Source: Endobugula sp047619205
GTDB taxonomy: Bacteria > Pseudomonadota > Gammaproteobacteria > Pseudomonadales > Cellvibrionaceae
Direction: 5' to 3'
DNA: 64,000 bases
Assembly: GCA_047619205.1 (NCBI GenBank)
Contig: JBLHJR010000002.1
Location: 17,208 to 81,207, forward strand
Part shown: positions 47,612-55,921 of the stretch, piece after piece
Position numbering within the stretch: position 1 is the first letter of the stretch
Layout of the letters: every line of letters begins with the position of its first letter
Notes under the pieces: generated by a model
Told to the model about the DNA's origin: nothing
Seen by the model: the letters and a program-made list of their open reading frames with translations, nothing else
Database searches by the model: none
Made by a program: the position numbers and the translations under genes

Positions 47612-48226
47612 ATGGAATTAAGTATATCAACACCCAAAGGCGCTAAAGGTACTGTGGAAGTATCTGAGCTGTCTTTTGGTAAAGAATTTAATCAAGATTT
47701 AGTGCATCAAGCGGTTGTTGCTTATCAAGCGGCGTCGCGTCAGGGTACTAAAGCACAGAAAAATCGTGCTGCAGTTTCTGGCGGTGGTGCTAAGCCTTGG
47801 GCGCAAAAAGGTAGTGGTCGTGCTCGTGCAGGTACTTCGCGTAGTCCGATTTGGCGTAGCGGTGGTGTAACATTTGCTGCTCAGCCACGTAACTACGAAC
47901 AAAAAATTAACAGAAAGATGTATCGTGCTGCTATGCGTTGCATTTTGTCTGAGTTGGCTCGTCAGGATCGTTTGCTAGTGATTGAAGGTATCGAGTTGGA
48001 TGCGCCAAAAACTAAGGGTTTAATTACTTATTTAGCGCAATATGATGTTGCTGAAGCGTTAATCGTTACTGAAGAAGTTAATGTTAATTTGTATCTGGCT
48101 TCACGTAACCTGCATAAGGTTGATGTGATCGATGCTCAAGGTGTTAATCCTTTAAGTTTGGTAGCTTTCGACAAGGTGATCATCACTGTCGATGCGCTGA
48201 AGAAAGTTGAGGAGTCATTAGCATGA
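47612..48226 (+). CDS. rplD: 50S ribosomal protein L4
   Basis: A 204-aa exit-tunnel protein. MELSISTPKGAKGTVEVSE, then WAQKGSGRARAGTSRSPIWR in the tunnel loop. The second ATG (47612) is chosen because GGGGAG lies 6 nt upstream. The other ATG (47609) is 3 nt nearer. Confidence 0.97.
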   Translation: MELSISTPKGAKGTVEVSELSFGKEFNQDLVHQAVVAYQAASRQGTKAQKNRAAVSGGGAKPWAQKGSGRARAGTSRSPIWRSGGVTFAAQPRNYEQKINRKMYRAAMRCILSELARQDRLLVIEGIELDAPKTKGLITYLAQYDVAEALIVTEEVNVNLYLASRNLHKVDVIDAQGVNPLSLVAFDKVIITVDALKKVEESLA

Positions 48227-48528
48227 GTCAGTCATATCAAGAGCGTTTATATAAAGTGTTGTTAGGGCCGGTTGTTTCTGAAAAAGCAGCAGCGGCAGCG
48301 GAGTCGGCTAACCAAGTGGTATTTAAAGTGTTAGTGACTGCGACTAAGGCAGAAATTAAAGCATCTATAGAAAAGTTATTTGATGTCAGCGTGATAAACG
48401 TTAAGACATTAAGAGTTAAGGGTAAAACTAAGCGTACACGTCATGGTCTTGGCCAGCGTAGCGATTGGAAAAAAGCCTATGTTCGTTTGGCCGAAGGTCA
48501 AGACATTGACTTCGCGGCAACAGAGTAA
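48223..48528 (+). CDS. rplW: 50S ribosomal protein L23
   Basis: A 101-aa protein at the tunnel exit, docking site for trigger factor and SRP. VLLGPVVSEKAAAAAES and GKTKRTRHGLGQRSDWKKAY match. The ATG overlaps the rplD stop, so coupling is likely. Confidence 0.97.
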   Translation: MSQSYQERLYKVLLGPVVSEKAAAAAESANQVVFKVLVTATKAEIKASIEKLFDVSVINVKTLRVKGKTKRTRHGLGQRSDWKKAYVRLAEGQDIDFAATE

Positions 48529-48539
48529 GGGGATATAAA

Positions 48540-49367
48540 ATGGCAGTTGTAAAACGTAAACCAACGTCCGCCGGTCGCCGCTTTGTTGTTAGTGTCGTAA
48601 CCCCGGACTTGCACAAAGGTGCGCCATATGCACCGTTGTTAGAAAAAAAATCAAAAAGTGGTGGTCGTAATAATAATGGTCGCATTACTACTCGCCATAT
48701 AGGCGGTGGTCATAAGCAGCATTATCGGCTGGTCGACTTTAAGCGTAATAAAGATGGTATTCCGGCGACAGTTGAGCGCATTGAATATGATCCAAATCGC
48801 ACGGCACATATTGCATTGGTATGTTATGCCGATGGCGAGCGCCGCTACATCATCGCTCCAAAAGGTGTTTCTGCAGGTGATAAGATTGAGTCAGGTGAAG
48901 CAGCGGCGATTAAGCCGGGCAACACTTTGCCAATACGTAATATCCCTGTAGGTAGTACGATTCACTGTGTTGAATTGAAGCCTAGTAAAGGTGCTCAGAT
49001 CGCGCGTTCAGCGGGTACTTCGGTGCAGCTGGTAGCCCGTGAAGGTACTTACGCAACTCTACGTTTGCGTAGTGGTGAAATGCGCAAGGTGCTCTCCGAG
49101 TGTCGTGCGACTATAGGTGAAGTGTCTAATGGAGAGCATGGTTTGCGTTCATTGGGTAAAGCAGGTGCTTCGCGCTGGCGTGGTGTTCGTCCAACTGTTC
49201 GCGGTGTTGCGATGAACCCAGTTGATCACCCGCATGGTGGTGGTGAAGGTCGTACGTCCGGTGGTCGTCATCCGGTTAGTCCATGGGGTACGCCAACTAA
49301 GGGTTATAAAACTCGTAGTAATAAGCGTACAGATAAAATGATTGTTCGTCGTCGCGGTAAGAAGTAA
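48540..49367 (+). CDS. rplB: 50S ribosomal protein L2
   Basis: A 275-aa protein needed for subunit joining. The GGRNNNGRITTRHIGGGHKQ start, and the conserved AMNPVDHPHGGGEGRTSGGR loop with the His implicated in the peptidyl-transferase region, are intact. Confidence 0.98.
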   Translation: MAVVKRKPTSAGRRFVVSVVTPDLHKGAPYAPLLEKKSKSGGRNNNGRITTRHIGGGHKQHYRLVDFKRNKDGIPATVERIEYDPNRTAHIALVCYADGERRYIIAPKGVSAGDKIESGEAAAIKPGNTLPIRNIPVGSTIHCVELKPSKGAQIARSAGTSVQLVAREGTYATLRLRSGEMRKVLSECRATIGEVSNGEHGLRSLGKAGASRWRGVRPTVRGVAMNPVDHPHGGGEGRTSGGRHPVSPWGTPTKGYKTRSNKRTDKMIVRRRGKK

Positions 49368-49417
49368 TTAGCGTTTCGACTTGTAAAGACAGTTAAGCAG
49401 ATTAAGAGGAAAGAACA

Positions 49418-49693
49418 GTGCCACGTTCTCTGAAAAAAGGTCCATTCATCGATCTTCACTTGTTGAAGAAAGTTGAAACAGCGGCTGAAAAAAATGACCG
49501 TCGCCCGATCAAAACTTGGTCGCGCCGCTCAATGATTCTCCCTAATATGGTAGGTCTGACCATCGCTGTTCATAACGGTCGTCTACATGTGCCAGTATTG
49601 GTTAATGAAGAAATGGTGGGTCACAAGTTAGGTGAGTTTGCGGGAACGCGAACTTATAAAGGCCACGTCGCTGATAAAAAAGCGAAGCGTTAA
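49418..49693 (+). CDS. rpsS: 30S ribosomal protein S19
   Basis: A 91-aa protein, PRSLKKGPFIDLHLLKKV and RRSMILPNMVGLTIAVHNGR. The start is GTG at 49418 after GAGGAAAGAAC. Confidence 0.97.
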   Translation: MPRSLKKGPFIDLHLLKKVETAAEKNDRRPIKTWSRRSMILPNMVGLTIAVHNGRLHVPVLVNEEMVGHKLGEFAGTRTYKGHVADKKAKR

Positions 49694-49703
49694 GGGGTTG
49701 ATG

Positions 49704-50033
49704 ATGGAAGTAGCAGCAAAATTAAGTGGTGCGCGATTATCAGCTCAAAAAGCTCGCTTGGTTGCCGATCAAATTCGCGGCAAGCATGTTGAAGAAGCGC
49801 TAGACCTTTTGACTTTTAGTAAGAAGAAAGGTGCGGAAATCATTAAGAAGGTATTGGAAAGTGCTATTGCGAATGCAGAGCAGAATGAAGGTGCTGATGT
49901 TGATGAGTTACGAGTATCAACAATTTTTGTTGATGAAGGCATGACAATGAAGCGTATCCGTCCACGTGCTAAAGGCCGTGCTGACAGGATTTTAAAGCGT
50001 AGTTGTCATATTACAGTTAAAGTCGCCGACTAA
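49704..50033 (+). CDS. rplV: 50S ribosomal protein L22
   Basis: A 109-aa tunnel protein. MEVAAKLSGARLSAQKARLV is the family start, so ATG 49704 is chosen (AAGGGG 6 nt upstream). An in-frame extension back to 49632 runs through rpsS and is a shadow. The beta-hairpin motif KRIRPRAKGRADRILKR is intact. Confidence 0.96.
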   Translation: MEVAAKLSGARLSAQKARLVADQIRGKHVEEALDLLTFSKKKGAEIIKKVLESAIANAEQNEGADVDELRVSTIFVDEGMTMKRIRPRAKGRADRILKRSCHITVKVAD

Positions 50034-50048
50034 TAGAGAGCGAACGAT

Positions 50049-50729
50049 ATGGGTCAGAAAGTACATCCAACGGGTATTCGTCTAGGTATTGTTAAGAAAC
50101 ATACTTCGACGTGGTATGCGAACAGTAGTGATTATGCAGATAAGTTTCATGCTGATCTCAGTGTTCGTAAATATATTGAAACCAAGCTAGCCAGTGCGTC
50201 TGTTAGTCGAGTTGATATTGAGCGTCCAGCCAATACAGCGAAGATAACCATTCATACTGCTCGTCCAGGTATCGTTATTGGTAAAAAAGGTGAGGATGTT
50301 GAAAAGCTGCGTAATGAAGTGGCTAAGATTATGGGTGTTCCTGTCCATATCAACATTGAAGAAATTCGTAAGCCAGACCTTGACGCAAAGTTAGTTGCTG
50401 AGGGTGTCGCCAATCAATTGGAACGTCGAGTGATGTTTCGTCGCGCTATGAAGCGTGCGGTACAAAATGCGATGCGCCAAGGTGCTCAGGGTATCAAGAT
50501 TCAGGTAGGTGGACGTTTAGGCGGTGCAGAGATTGCTCGTTCTGAATGGTATCGTGAAGGTCGTGTACCTTTGCATACGCTACGCGCTGACATTGATTAC
50601 TCAACAGCAGAAGCGGCAACTACTTATGGCATTATCGGTGTCAAGGTATGGATATTCAAGGGTGAAGTTATTGGTGGCGTTGTTGACGCGGAACCAGCAC
50701 CTAAAAAGAAAAACTCAAAAGCCAAATAG
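50049..50729 (+). CDS. rpsC: 30S ribosomal protein S3
   Basis: A 226-aa protein with a KH domain (GIVIGKKGEDVEKLRNEV) at the mRNA entry. MGQKVHPTGIRLGIVK is the family start. Confidence 0.98.
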   Translation: MGQKVHPTGIRLGIVKKHTSTWYANSSDYADKFHADLSVRKYIETKLASASVSRVDIERPANTAKITIHTARPGIVIGKKGEDVEKLRNEVAKIMGVPVHINIEEIRKPDLDAKLVAEGVANQLERRVMFRRAMKRAVQNAMRQGAQGIKIQVGGRLGGAEIARSEWYREGRVPLHTLRADIDYSTAEAATTYGIIGVKVWIFKGEVIGGVVDAEPAPKKKNSKAK

Positions 50730-50752
50730 GCCAATAGGGTAGGGTTACGCAA

Positions 50753-51166
50753 ATGTTGCAACCAAAGCGTACGAAATTTCGCAAAATGATGAAAGGCCGC
50801 AATCGCGGTTTGGCACTTCGAGGCTCTAAAGTGAGCTTCGGTGAGTTCGGTTTAAAGGCAGTGGGTCGTGGTCGACTTACCGCTCGTCAAATTGAGGCTG
50901 CACGTCGTGCAATGACTCGTCACATTAAACGTGGCGGTAAAATCTGGATTCGTGTATTTCCAGATAAGCCTATTACCAGTAAACCTTTAGAGGTTCGTCA
51001 GGGTAAGGGTAAAGGTAACGTAGAATATTGGGTGGCTCAAATTCAGCCTGGTAAAGTGTTGTATGAAATGGATGGTGTTAGTGAAGAGCTAGCCCATGAA
51101 GCATTTGCACTTGCATCAGCTAAATTGCCAATTAAAACAACAATTGTTAAACGTTCGGTGATGTGA
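50753..51166 (+). CDS. rplP: 50S ribosomal protein L16
   Basis: A 137-aa protein, MLQPKRTKFRKMMKGRNRGL and KGNVEYWVAQIQPGKVLYEM. It assists A-site architecture. The stop overlaps the rpmC start by one base. Confidence 0.98.
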   Translation: MLQPKRTKFRKMMKGRNRGLALRGSKVSFGEFGLKAVGRGRLTARQIEAARRAMTRHIKRGGKIWIRVFPDKPITSKPLEVRQGKGKGNVEYWVAQIQPGKVLYEMDGVSEELAHEAFALASAKLPIKTTIVKRSVM

Positions 51167-51357
51167 TGAAAGCAACAGATCTTCGTGAAAAAACAGCTGA
51201 AGAGCTTAATGCTGACTTGCTGTCTACATTAGAATCGCAATTCAAGTTGCGTATGCAGGCATCATCTGGTCAGCAGGTTCAAACACACCTGTTTAAACAA
51301 AACCGTCGTGATGCAGCTCGCATTAAGACGATCTTGAAAGAAAAGGCAGGTAAGTAA
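51166..51357 (+). CDS. rpmC: 50S ribosomal protein L29
   Basis: A 63-aa helical hairpin protein, MKATDLREKTAEELNADLL and HLFKQNRRDAARIKTILKEK. ATG 51166 overlaps the rplP TGA. The alternative GTG at 51163 is less likely. Confidence 0.95.
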   Translation: MKATDLREKTAEELNADLLSTLESQFKLRMQASSGQQVQTHLFKQNRRDAARIKTILKEKAGK

Positions 51358-51360
51358 CCC

Positions 51361-51627
51361 ATGGTTCAGGTAAAGAAAGAAGCTCGTACCGTATCAGGTA
51401 AAGTGGTTAGCGATAAAATGGATAAAACCATCACTGTATTAATTGAACGTCGTGTGAAACACCCGATCTACGGTAAGTACATGAGTAAATCCTCTAAGCT
51501 AAAAGCGCATGATGAAGAAAATACATGCAACATTGGTGATGTGGTTACAATTGCTGAGTCTCGTCCATTGTCTAAGACTAAGACATGGGCTTTAGTTAAC
51601 ATAGAAGAGCGCGCTTCACAGATCTAA
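51361..51627 (+). CDS. rpsQ: 30S ribosomal protein S17
   Basis: An 88-aa OB-fold protein, VSGKVVSDKMDKTITVLIER and RPLSKTKTWALVNI. Starts 3 nt after rpmC. Confidence 0.97.
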   Translation: MVQVKKEARTVSGKVVSDKMDKTITVLIERRVKHPIYGKYMSKSSKLKAHDEENTCNIGDVVTIAESRPLSKTKTWALVNIEERASQI

Positions 51628-51662
51628 TTTCTGTGTAAATGTAGAAGTTTCGGAGACGGGCA

Positions 51663-52031
51663 ATGATTCAAACACAATCCTATTTAGATGTTGCAGACAA
51701 TAGTGGTGCACGTCGAGTTATGTGTATTAAAGTGCTGGGCGGTTCACATCGTCGTTATGCGCGTGTTGGCGACATTATTAAAGTTACTGTTAAGGAAGCA
51801 ATTCCACGCGGTAAAGTTAAAAAAGGTCAGGTAATGAACGCAGTAGTGGTTCGCACTAGAAGTGGTGTTCGTCGTAGTGACGGCTCGCTGATTAAGTTCG
51901 ATGACAATGCAGCGGTTATTTTAAATGCACAAAATGCACCTATCGGTACACGTATTTTTGGGCCTGTAACGCGCGAGTTACGTGGCGAAAAATTCATGAA
52001 GATTATTTCTTTGGCTCCTGAAGTATTGTAA
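51663..52031 (+). CDS. rplN: 50S ribosomal protein L14
   Basis: A 122-aa protein, MIQTQSYLDVADNSGARRVM and FDDNAAVILNAQNAPIGTRI. First gene of the spc cluster, 35 nt after rpsQ. Confidence 0.98.
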   Translation: MIQTQSYLDVADNSGARRVMCIKVLGGSHRRYARVGDIIKVTVKEAIPRGKVKKGQVMNAVVVRTRSGVRRSDGSLIKFDDNAAVILNAQNAPIGTRIFGPVTRELRGEKFMKIISLAPEVL

Positions 52032-52068
52032 TCAATACTGAAATAGTTGAAGAGTAGAGGATAGAGTA

Positions 52069-52386
52069 ATGCGCAAGATTAAGAGTGACGACGAAATAAT
52101 TGTTATTGCTGGCCGTGATAAAGGCAAGCGTGGCAAAGTTGTTAAAATATTAAAAGACGAGCGTCTGATTGTTTCTGGTGTTCAGATGGTTAAAAAGCAC
52201 CAGAAGCCAAATCCGCAGGCGGGTGTACAGGGCGGTATAATTGAAATGGAAGCGCCAATTCAAATCTCGAATGTTGCGATTTTCAATCCATCTACAGAGA
52301 AGGCAGATCGCGTTGCATTTAAAATTCTTGAAGACGGTCAGAAGATCCGCGTTTTCAAATCTAATGGCGAAGCTGTAGACGCTTAA
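52069..52386 (+). CDS. rplX: 50S ribosomal protein L24
   Basis: A 105-aa KOW protein that starts 50S assembly. MRKIKSDDEIIVIAGRDKGK and KPNPQAGVQGGIIEMEAPIQ match. Confidence 0.97.
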   Translation: MRKIKSDDEIIVIAGRDKGKRGKVVKILKDERLIVSGVQMVKKHQKPNPQAGVQGGIIEMEAPIQISNVAIFNPSTEKADRVAFKILEDGQKIRVFKSNGEAVDA

Positions 52387-52443
52387 TTGGTGACAATTAA
52401 TCACTCCAGAATCGTTTAGACGTTATTGATACGGTATATAAAA

Positions 52444-52983
52444 ATGGCTAGTTTGAAAAAACTTTACAAACAAGAGCTTGCTCCTAAGATACAGCAAGAG
52501 CTAAGTTTGAAAAATGTAATGGAAATTCCACGCATTACTAAAATCACTCTGAATATGGGTGTTGGTGAAGCGATTGGTGATAAAAAAGTACTCGAGCATG
52601 CAGTAAAAGATTTAGAGCAAATCGCAGGCCAAAAAGTGGTCGTGACTAAAGCGCGTAAATCTATTGCTGGTTTTAAAGTGCGTGAAGATTGGCCTGTTGG
52701 CTGTAAAGTGACATTGCGTCAAGAGCGTATGTACGAATTTTTAGAGCGCCTAGTTGCGATCTCTATTCCTCGTATTCGTGACTTTCGCGGCATAAGCCCG
52801 AAGCAGTTTGATGGCAAGGGTAACTTTTCAATGGGTGTGACAGAGCAAATCATTTTCCCAGAAATTGAATATGATAAAATTGATAAGCTACGTGGTCTTG
52901 ATATTTGCATTACCACAACAGCGCGTAACGATGATGAAGGCCGAGCATTATTAAAAGCCTTCAACTTTCCGTTTAAAGCTTAA
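52444..52983 (+). CDS. rplE: 50S ribosomal protein L5
   Basis: A 179-aa 5S rRNA binding protein, exactly the E. coli length when started at MASLKKLYK (52444). RITKITLNMGVGEAIGDKKV and FDGKGNFSMGVTEQIIFPEI are diagnostic. The longer start at 52426 is not supported. Confidence 0.97.
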   Translation: MASLKKLYKQELAPKIQQELSLKNVMEIPRITKITLNMGVGEAIGDKKVLEHAVKDLEQIAGQKVVVTKARKSIAGFKVREDWPVGCKVTLRQERMYEFLERLVAISIPRIRDFRGISPKQFDGKGNFSMGVTEQIIFPEIEYDKIDKLRGLDICITTTARNDDEGRALLKAFNFPFKA

Positions 52984-52997
52984 GGGTAGAATTAGTT

Positions 52998-53303
52998 ATG
53001 GCAAAGAAATCAATGATAGCGCGTGAAGCAAAGCGTACCGCTACAGTGGCGAAGTTTGCAGAAAAGCGTAAAGCGCTAAAAGCAATCGTTGTTAACCCAA
53101 CAGCTTCAGAAGAAGAAATTTGGGAAGCGCAGCAGAACTTGCAAAAGCTGCCTCGCGATGCGAGTCCTTCACGTCAACAACGTCGTTGTCGTATAACTGG
53201 TCGCCCACATGCGGTATATCGCAAGTTTGGGTTGTGTCGTAACAAATTACGTGAAGCCGCCATGCGTGGTGATGTACCAGGCTTGGTTAAGGCCAGCTGG
53301 TAA
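52998..53303 (+). CDS. rpsN: 30S ribosomal protein S14
   Basis: A 101-aa long, zinc-free form (RCRITGRPHAVYRKFGLCRN lacks the CxxC pair). Assembly of the 30S head. 14 nt after rplE. Confidence 0.97.
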   Translation: MAKKSMIAREAKRTATVAKFAEKRKALKAIVVNPTASEEEIWEAQQNLQKLPRDASPSRQQRRCRITGRPHAVYRKFGLCRNKLREAAMRGDVPGLVKASW

Positions 53304-53318
53304 ACGGAGTAGATTACT

Positions 53319-53711
53319 ATGAGTATGCAAGATCCTATAGCAGATATGTTAACCCGCATTCGTAATGCACAGTTGGTTGGCAAAACAGAAGTCACAATGC
53401 CTTCTTCTGGCTTGAAAGCTAGTTTGGCAAAAGTGTTAGAAGAAGAAGGTTATGTCGGTAAACAGTCCCTTTCAGGTGATGTTAAGCCACAACTAACCAT
53501 CGAATTGAAGTATTTTGAAGGCAAGCCAGTAATTGCTGAGATATCTCGTGTGAGTCGTCCAGGATTGCGTAGCTATTCGGGTAAAGATGGTTTGCCATCG
53601 GTGCGTTCGGGTTTAGGTGTTGCTCTTATTTCTACAAGTAAAGGTGTTATGACTGATCGCGCTGCACGTGCTGCCGGTATTGGTGGTGAAGTGCTTTGTA
53701 CGGTCTTTTAA
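53319..53711 (+). CDS. rpsH: 30S ribosomal protein S8
   Basis: A 130-aa protein, MQDPIADMLTRIRNAQLVGK and the C-terminal RAARAAGIGGEVLCTVF. In E. coli it represses the spc operon by binding the rplE mRNA. Confidence 0.98.
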   Translation: MSMQDPIADMLTRIRNAQLVGKTEVTMPSSGLKASLAKVLEEEGYVGKQSLSGDVKPQLTIELKYFEGKPVIAEISRVSRPGLRSYSGKDGLPSVRSGLGVALISTSKGVMTDRAARAAGIGGEVLCTVF

Positions 53712-53763
53712 TTACCGTTTTTATTTGGCTTTTTTAAAGAAAGTTTATTTTTAGAGAAAAATT

Positions 53764-54297
53764 ATGTCACGTATTGCAAAAAGTCCCGTTGAAGTGCCTG
53801 CAGGCGTTGAAGTGAAGCTTGAAGGCCAAGATATTAGCGTTAAAGGCAAAAATGGCTCAATGGCGTTAGCTATTCATCACGATGTTGAAGTTAAGCAAGA
53901 AGAAAATGTACTGACTTTCGCGCCTAGAAATAGTGCGAAGAAATCAGGTGCGCTAGCGGGTACTACTCGCGCCTTGGTTAACAACATGGTGTTTGGTGTT
54001 AGTACAGGTTTTGAAAGAAAATTAATTTTGAACGGTGTTGGTTATCGTACCAAAATGGTAGGAAATACATTAAACCTAACACTAGGTTTCTCGCATGATG
54101 TGAATTATGAATTACCTGAAGGTGTTAAAGCATCAACACCATCACAAACTGAAATTGTACTAACGGGTGCTGATAAGCAGTTGTTAGGTCAGGTAGCTTC
54201 AGATATCCGTGCTTTTCGTCCGCCAGAACCTTATAAAGGTAAAGGTGTGCGTTACGCTGATGAACATGTTCGTCGTAAAGAAGCGAAGAAAAAATAA
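53764..54297 (+). CDS. rplF: 50S ribosomal protein L6
   Basis: A 177-aa two-repeat protein, MSRIAKSPVEVPAGVEVKLE and RPPEPYKGKGVRYADEHVRR. Near the sarcin-ricin loop. Confidence 0.98.
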   Translation: MSRIAKSPVEVPAGVEVKLEGQDISVKGKNGSMALAIHHDVEVKQEENVLTFAPRNSAKKSGALAGTTRALVNNMVFGVSTGFERKLILNGVGYRTKMVGNTLNLTLGFSHDVNYELPEGVKASTPSQTEIVLTGADKQLLGQVASDIRAFRPPEPYKGKGVRYADEHVRRKEAKKK

Positions 54298-54359
54298 CTA
54301 GCTGTTTAAAATAGCTAGTTGATAAAGAAAAGAATTGCTAGGAATTACAGGGCAAACCT

Positions 54360-54710
54360 ATGAATAGTAAAAAACAGTCTCGACTACGTCGCGCGCGTCG
54401 TGCTCGAGCCAAAATTCGTGAGTTAAGAGTTGATCGTTTGTGCATTAATCGCACGCCACGTCATATCTATGCTCAAATCATTGCCGCTGATGGTGGTAAC
54501 GTGATTGCTAGTGCTTCAACACTGGATAAAGACCTACGCTCAGGAGCAACAGGTAATGCTGAAGCTGCTAAAGCGGTAGGTGAGTTAATTGCTGAACGTG
54601 CAAAAGCAGCGGGTGTATTAAAAGTTGCTTTCGATCGTAGCGGTTTTAAATACCACGGTCGCGTAAAATCACTAGCTGATGCTGCGCGTGCAGGCGGATT
54701 GGAATTTTAA
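54360..54710 (+). CDS. rplR: 50S ribosomal protein L18
   Basis: A 116-aa 5S rRNA binding protein, SRLRRARRARAKIRELRVDR and FDRSGFKYHGRVKSLADAAR. Confidence 0.97.
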   Translation: MNSKKQSRLRRARRARAKIRELRVDRLCINRTPRHIYAQIIAADGGNVIASASTLDKDLRSGATGNAEAAKAVGELIAERAKAAGVLKVAFDRSGFKYHGRVKSLADAARAGGLEF

Positions 54711-54720
54711 AGGTTAAATC

Positions 54721-55230
54721 ATGGCTCAATTTAAAAAAGACGATGCTAACAGCGAAGGCCTAGAAGAAAAATTAGTTCAGGTCAATCGTGTTGCTAAAAC
54801 AGTAAAAGGTGGTCGTATCTTCGGCTTTACAGCACTCACCGTTGTTGGTGACGGTAATGGTCGTGTTGGTTTTGGTCGCGGTAAAGCACGTGAAGTACCT
54901 GCTGCCATTCAAAAAGCAATGGAAGCGGCACGTCGCAATATGATTCAAGTCGAATTGAATGGCGATACCCTTCAGTATGCTACTAAAGGTCGACATGGCG
55001 CATCAAAAGTCTATATGCAGCCTGCTTCCCAAGGTACCGGTGTTATTGCTGGCGGTGCGATGCGTGCTGTGCTAGAAATTGCTGGCGTACAGAATGTATT
55101 AGCAAAATGTTATGGCTCAACCAATCCAGTGAATGTTGTTCGTGCAACTTTCAACGCATTGGGAGCAATGAAATCACCAGAGCAGGTTGCTGCGAAACGT
55201 GGTAAATCAGTAGAAGATATTCTGAATTAA
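54721..55230 (+). CDS. rpsE: 30S ribosomal protein S5
   Basis: A 169-aa dsRBD-type protein, VNRVAKTVKGGRIFGFTALT, GRVGFGRGKAREVPAAIQKA. The spectinomycin loop region has no visible lesion. Confidence 0.98.
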   Translation: MAQFKKDDANSEGLEEKLVQVNRVAKTVKGGRIFGFTALTVVGDGNGRVGFGRGKAREVPAAIQKAMEAARRNMIQVELNGDTLQYATKGRHGASKVYMQPASQGTGVIAGGAMRAVLEIAGVQNVLAKCYGSTNPVNVVRATFNALGAMKSPEQVAAKRGKSVEDILN

Positions 55231-55292
55231 TTCGAATATATTGAACACGAGTTATGTAGAATAACTCGTTACGTAATAGGTCGAGACTTATC

Positions 55293-55478
55293 ATGGCTAA
55301 GAAAACAGTAAAAGTGACACAACTAAAAAGTTCTGCAAAGCGCCTGCCTAATCATAAAGCATGTATTGCAGGTTTAGGTTTGCGTCGTATCGGTCACAGC
55401 GTTGTAGTAGAAGATACTCCTTCGGTTCGTGGCATGATTAATAAAGTACATTATCTAATCAAAGTAGAGGGTGTGTGA
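55293..55478 (+). CDS. rpmD: 50S ribosomal protein L30
   Basis: A 61-aa protein, VKVTQLKSSAKRLPNHKACI and LGLRRIGHSVVVEDTPSVRG. Ends 1 nt before rplO. Confidence 0.97.
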   Translation: MAKKTVKVTQLKSSAKRLPNHKACIAGLGLRRIGHSVVVEDTPSVRGMINKVHYLIKVEGV

Positions 55479-55479
55479 T

Positions 55480-55914
55480 ATGCGTTTAAATACATTGGCT
55501 CCTGCCCCAGGTAGTACGAGCAACAAAAAACGAGTAGGCCGTGGTATTGGTAGTGGCACGGGTAAAACCTGTGGTCGCGGTCATAAAGGTCTAAAGTCTC
55601 GCTCTGGCGGATCAGTTAGACCGGGTTTCGAGGGTGGTCAAATGCCTTTGCAGAAACGTCTACCAAAGTTTGGTTTTACTTCACGTGTGGGTCTTATCTC
55701 TGCCGAGGTTCGCCTTGGTGAATTAAATAAAGTGGATGCTGCAGTGATTGATATTGAAGCACTTCGCGAAGCGGGTTTAATTACCGCAAATATTAAACGT
55801 GCGAAAGTTTTTCTTTCTGGCGAATTAATTAAGGCCGTTACCATTAAAGGTCTTGCCGTCACTAAAGGCGCTAAAGCAGCAATTGAAGCTGCTGGTGGAA
55901 AAATAGAAGAGTAA
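55480..55914 (+). CDS. rplO: 50S ribosomal protein L15
   Basis: A 144-aa protein from MRLNTLAPAPGSTSNKKRVG (ATG 55480). GIGSGTGKTCGRGHKGLKSR and the FEGGQMPLQKRLPKFGF motif are intact. The earlier GTG at 55471 overlaps rpmD and is not needed. Confidence 0.97.
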   Translation: MRLNTLAPAPGSTSNKKRVGRGIGSGTGKTCGRGHKGLKSRSGGSVRPGFEGGQMPLQKRLPKFGFTSRVGLISAEVRLGELNKVDAAVIDIEALREAGLITANIKRAKVFLSGELIKAVTIKGLAVTKGAKAAIEAAGGKIEE

Positions 55915-55921
55915 GGTTTTT